DNA from: an uncultured Lentisphaeraceae bacterium | GTDB lineage: Bacteria > Verrucomicrobiota > Kiritimatiellia > RFP12 > DVOR01 | Length of the DNA: 64,000 bases | Assembly: GCA_949288955.1 (NCBI GenBank) | Contig: CASEMS010000001.1 | Coordinates: forward strand, 21,753 to 85,752 | Direction of reading: 5' to 3' | In this document: positions 61,520 through 64,000 of the stretch, piece by piece | Numbering within the stretch: position 1 is the first letter of the stretch | How the letters are laid out: every line of letters starts with the position of its first letter | Position numbers and translations under genes: made by a program | The notes under the pieces: generated by a model | The model's database searches: none | What the model was told of the DNA's origin: nothing | What the model saw: the letters and a program-made list of their open reading frames with translations, nothing else

Positions 61520-63117
61520 GCGCGCTCCAAGAAGCGGCCCCGACGGGGGGCGGAGGGGTTGAGCTGGCCGCCCATCAAGACGGGGGAACCATTGACAAGC
61601 ACCGTGTCCACACCCTGCGCGAAACGATGCGGGTGGGCATAATCGGCGGCATCGCGCCACGTTTGGGGGTCCAACAGGACGAGATCCGCGTAGTACCCTT
61701 CCCGGATCAGCCCGCGTCGGGGGATGCCAAAGGCGTGCGCGGGGAGGCCGGTCATGCGGTGGATGGCGGCCTCGGGGGCCAATCCGAGGCGCTCGGTGAG
61801 CAGACGGAAGAAGCGCGGGTGCGTACCGTAGGCGCGCGGATGGGGCCAATCGCGCCCAAGCGGCCCCCACGGCGCGCGGAGCGAGGCGTCGGAGCCGGCC
61901 ATCACCCACGGTTGGGCGAGGATGCGCAGGAGGTTGGGCTCGCACATCCCGAAGAAGAAGGCACCCGTGCGGCTGCGGTCGGCGCGGAGGATCCGCACCA
62001 CCGTCTCGCCGAAGCCCATCCCCCACCCCTCCATAAGCGCGGCGACTGTCTTGCCCGAGCAGTGGCGCGTCTCGGCGGACCACGTGCCGCCGACCATGAT
62101 GGAGGCCGGGTCGCGTCCCGAGGCGTCGAGGTCGGCGACGATGCGGGCGCGGTCGGCGGGGTCATCGAGACGCGCCAGGATGGCGGCGTTGCCGCCGGCG
62201 GAGGCCCAATCCGGCAGCACGATGTCAAGGTCGGTGCCGGAGGACAGATAAGGGTAACGGTCGGAATGGATCCAGAACCCCTCCGCGCGGGCGCCCTCGA
62301 TGCGGGCCAAGGCGGTCTCCACTTTGCCCCAGTTGGCCCGGCCGGAGGTCTTGAGGTGGGAGATCTGCGTCCGAACACCCGTCGTTCGGGCCAACGTGAG
62401 CACTTCGTCGATAGCCTCCAACAGACGCTCGCCCTCGCTGCGCATATGCGTGGCATACATCCCGCCGCGTTTGGCGCAGGCCGCGACCAAAGCCTCGACC
62501 TCCTCTGGGCGGCTGTGGACGCCGGGGTGATAGACAAGCCCCGTGGTCAGCCCCCAGGCTCCCTCGTCGAGCGCCTGCTCCAAGACGCGCACCATCCCAC
62601 GGGTCTCCGCCTCCGTCGCGGCACGCGGCGCGTCGCCCATCACCCCTTTGCGGATGGTGTTGTGGCCGGCGAAGAGGACAAGGTTGGTGGCCGGGCGGGC
62701 GGCCTCCAGACACTCCCGGAAGTCGGCCACCGTGTCCCAGTTCGGGCCGGGGGCGATCGGGCGGCCGGGGCGTGCGGGATAGGTCTGCGCCTCCCAGTCG
62801 GAGGGCAGGCGCGCGCCATTCAGTCGGGGCGCCGCGCTGCCGCCGCACTGCCCGCCGATCTCGGTCGTTACGCCCTGCGCGAGTTTGCTGGGGCACATCG
62901 GCTCCAAGAGCAGGAAGGCGTCGGAATGGGTGTGCGCGTCGATGAGGCCGGGGACGAGCCAGAGGCCGTGCGCGTCGCGCTCCTCCCGTCCCTGTGCGGC
63001 GGCGAGATCGCCCACCGCCGCGATACGGTCACCCAAAACGCCCACGTCCGCCGTGAACGCTTTGGCGCCCGAGCCGTCGATGACGGTCGCCCCCCGGAAG
63101 AGAAAATCAAAGTCCAT
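61516..63117 (-). CDS. N-acyl-D-amino-acid deacylase/D-aminoacylase-type amidohydrolase
   Basis: A 533-residue metal-dependent amidohydrolase. The metal motif H-x-H is in LVPGLIDAHTHSDAF, and NLVLFAGHNTIRKGVMG, GLTTGLVYHPGVHS, QISHLKTSGRANWGK and VMAGSDASLRAPWGP match D-aminoacylases. It would hydrolyse N-acyl-D-amino acids from cell-wall or diet-derived peptides. The start at 63117 follows TATAAT by only 6 bases, so the mRNA is probably leaderless. Confidence 0.87.
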   Translation of the reverse strand: MDFDFLFRGATVIDGSGAKAFTADVGVLGDRIAAVGDLAAAQGREERDAHGLWLVPGLIDAHTHSDAFLLLEPMCPSKLAQGVTTEIGGQCGGSAAPRLNGARLPSDWEAQTYPARPGRPIAPGPNWDTVADFRECLEAARPATNLVLFAGHNTIRKGVMGDAPRAATEAETRGMVRVLEQALDEGAWGLTTGLVYHPGVHSRPEEVEALVAACAKRGGMYATHMRSEGERLLEAIDEVLTLARTTGVRTQISHLKTSGRANWGKVETALARIEGARAEGFWIHSDRYPYLSSGTDLDIVLPDWASAGGNAAILARLDDPADRARIVADLDASGRDPASIMVGGTWSAETRHCSGKTVAALMEGWGMGFGETVVRILRADRSRTGAFFFGMCEPNLLRILAQPWVMAGSDASLRAPWGPLGRDWPHPRAYGTHPRFFRLLTERLGLAPEAAIHRMTGLPAHAFGIPRRGLIREGYYADLVLLDPQTWRDAADYAHPHRFAQGVDTVLVNGSPVLMGGQLNPSAPRRGRFLERA

Positions 63118-63123
63118 GTCGTT

Positions 63124-63129
63124 ATTATA
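63124..63129 (-). promoter_or_regulatory. -10 box of the deacylase gene, probably leaderless
   Basis: TATAAT on the minus strand ends 6 bases before the ATG. TTTCGG lies 17 bp upstream as a weak -35. No ribosome site is present. Confidence 0.6.
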
Positions 63130-63273
63130 GCACGCCCCCTACCCTCCCGAAATCATCCGTGTCAATCTTAGGCAATGAATCGTCCACAATGTAATTGCGC
63201 AGGTGGAAGGGGAGGAAGAGAAAGATGAGGAAAGGTGGACTGGCAGAGGTCGAAGCAAAGCCGGAGAGGGGGG

Positions 63274-63289
63274 CGCCCCCTAGGGGGCG
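63274..63289. repeat. 16-bp perfect palindrome upstream of the transposase
   Basis: CGCCCCCTAGGGGGCG, perfectly self-complementary. It lies about 85 bp before the transposase start, so it could be an element end, a target-site relic or a regulator site. Nothing else is visible in the 254-bp gap except the promoter pair. Confidence 0.5.
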
Positions 63290-63311
63290 GCGCGGCCAAA
63301 AGGCAAAAACG

Positions 63312-63339
63312 TTGTCGGCCTCTTCTGGCACACTATGCA
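63312..63339 (+). promoter_or_regulatory. Promoter of the IS30-like transposase
   Basis: TTGTCG at 63312-63317, 16-bp spacer, TATGCA at 63334-63339. GAGAGGAA precedes the ATG at 63372. Confidence 0.45.
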
Positions 63340-63371
63340 CCAATCACAAGAAAACGAGAGGAACCGACGAC

Positions 63372-64000
63372 ATGCAACAGTGTGCCACTTCCCCACAGAA
63401 ACGGCGGCGGACGCAGGAATCGCTCATCCGCGAAGGCGGCAAGGCCGACGCGGTGCTGTGCGTCAAGTTCTGGAAGCGTGACAAGCGGACCGCACACGAT
63501 CCCTCCATCCGGAAGTTCGCGAAACTCATCGGGGAGGCGGAGTCGACCGTGAGAACCATCCTCAACAAAGGGACGACCGAGACCCGCAGGCGCGCCTCGA
63601 ACAAAGGCCCCCGCGGCAGGATCTCCAACCGCTTCATGGACGCCTTCGCGGAAGCGTATGCCGCGAAGAAGAGCGTCACCTACGCGCTGAAGGCGCTCCG
63701 CGAGACCCCACACGACTACCACATCCCCAGCCGCAGCGCCGTCTACCGCCTCATGGGCAGCGGCGAGCTCCTGGGCAAAGACGGCAAACCGCTCACCCAC
63801 AAGCGCTACCGGAAGCGGAGACGCTGCCAGACCCCCGCCAACCCACCCCGCAACCACGCCCCCAAGCACCTGGTCGACGACCTTCCCCCCGCCGCGCGGC
63901 GCCACACCGAGCCCGGCCACTTCCAGATGGACACCGTCCACTCCCCCAACGGCCGCAACGGCCTCCTGACACTCATCGACCCCTACCACGCCACCCCCAC
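63372..64000 (+). CDS. IS30-like DDE transposase, 3' truncated by window
   Basis: At least 209 residues are visible from ATG 63372 with no stop before the edge. The N-terminus is basic (SPQKRRRTQESLIREGGKAD), followed by a likely helix-turn-helix (FAKLIGEAESTVRTILNKGT). The block GHFQMDTVHSPNGRNGLLTL followed by IDPYH holds the first catalytic Asp and resembles the IS30 DDE core, in which GDWEGDTVxG precedes the LVTLVER strand. Arg/Lys-rich linkers connect the parts. The right end and inverted repeats are outside the window, so the element boundaries and activity cannot be judged. Confidence 0.78.
   Translation, partial: MQQCATSPQKRRRTQESLIREGGKADAVLCVKFWKRDKRTAHDPSIRKFAKLIGEAESTVRTILNKGTTETRRRASNKGPRGRISNRFMDAFAEAYAAKKSVTYALKALRETPHDYHIPSRSAVYRLMGSGELLGKDGKPLTHKRYRKRRRCQTPANPPRNHAPKHLVDDLPPAARRHTEPGHFQMDTVHSPNGRNGLLTLIDPYHATP

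Noticed and set aside
1..64000. tRNA, rRNA or riboswitch genes
   Set aside because: No cloverleaf-like or conserved rRNA sequence was noticed in the intergenic gaps by reading. A covariance-model search was not possible, so small RNAs could have been missed.

Overview
This is a high-GC, gene-dense 64 kb window from what looks like an anaerobic, glycan-degrading bacterium of the PVC group. A gut-type Kiritimatiellota/Verrucomicrobiota relative is my best inference. The pointers are a glycyl-radical pyruvate formate-lyase, a HydE-like [FeFe]-hydrogenase maturase, a Cys-type sulfatase, two heparinase II/III-like proteins, GH2/GH3/GH110 glycosidases and a PEP-CTERM secreted protein. No rRNA or tRNA gene was seen, so the placement rests on gene content alone. 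Promoters look sigma70-like (best case TTGACA-17-CATAAT). Most genes have an AAGGAG-type ribosome binding site, and ATGA/GTGA stop-start overlaps are frequent.

Layout. 1-5138: a truncated glycosyltransferase, tadA, a family-5 solute-binding protein and a type IIA topoisomerase A subunit, all rightward. 5275-7393: a leftward sulfatase and 3-methyladenine DNA glycosylase pair. 7754-9994: pflB, with a palindrome over its promoter. 10142-16930: an AsmA-like protein, two small unknown genes and a full-length polA. 17230-23808: a polysaccharide unit (esterase, heparinase-like lyase, GH2 beta-galactosidase with a C-terminal discoidin-like domain). 23870-27971: leftward ppiC-tex-dus. 28168-31401: a PEP-CTERM protein and a large putative lipoprotein of unknown function. 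31528-36847: a second GH2 and a second heparinase-like lyase. 36972-37742: tcdA. 38006-48294: a long leftward run (yhcH, nadK, two unknown genes, patatin, lepB, glf, a ketosynthase-like protein, and an AT/DH-like protein fused to a phosphopantetheinyl transferase). 48505-48984: a glycogen-binding-domain protein with a histone-like tail. 49157-56887: rightward GH3, GH110, coaB-like, two-domain acyltransferase and rmlD. 56955-60086: a C10-like peptidase. 60515-63117: a D-aminoacylase-type amidohydrolase and hydE. 63372-64000: the start of an IS30-like transposase, cut by the window edge.

The most unusual structure is a family of eight intergenic arrays, each with an 11-bp near-palindromic core (TCRGCSGCYGA) repeated at 22-bp intervals, about two helical turns. 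They sit at transcription-unit boundaries, and two of them supply the C-terminal codons and stop of the neighbouring enzyme. The second notable structure is the fatty-acid/polyketide-like gene pair at 38006-42766. The acyltransferase Ser and His, both ketosynthase His and the dehydratase His all appear replaced, yet the C-terminal phosphopantetheinyl transferase motifs are intact.

Together the genes suggest fermentative growth on sulfated, amino-sugar- and galactose-containing polysaccharides, plus an envelope-lipid or glycoconjugate programme (patatin, signal peptidase, UDP-galactopyranose mutase, dTDP-rhamnose synthesis, aminolipid-type acyltransferase).
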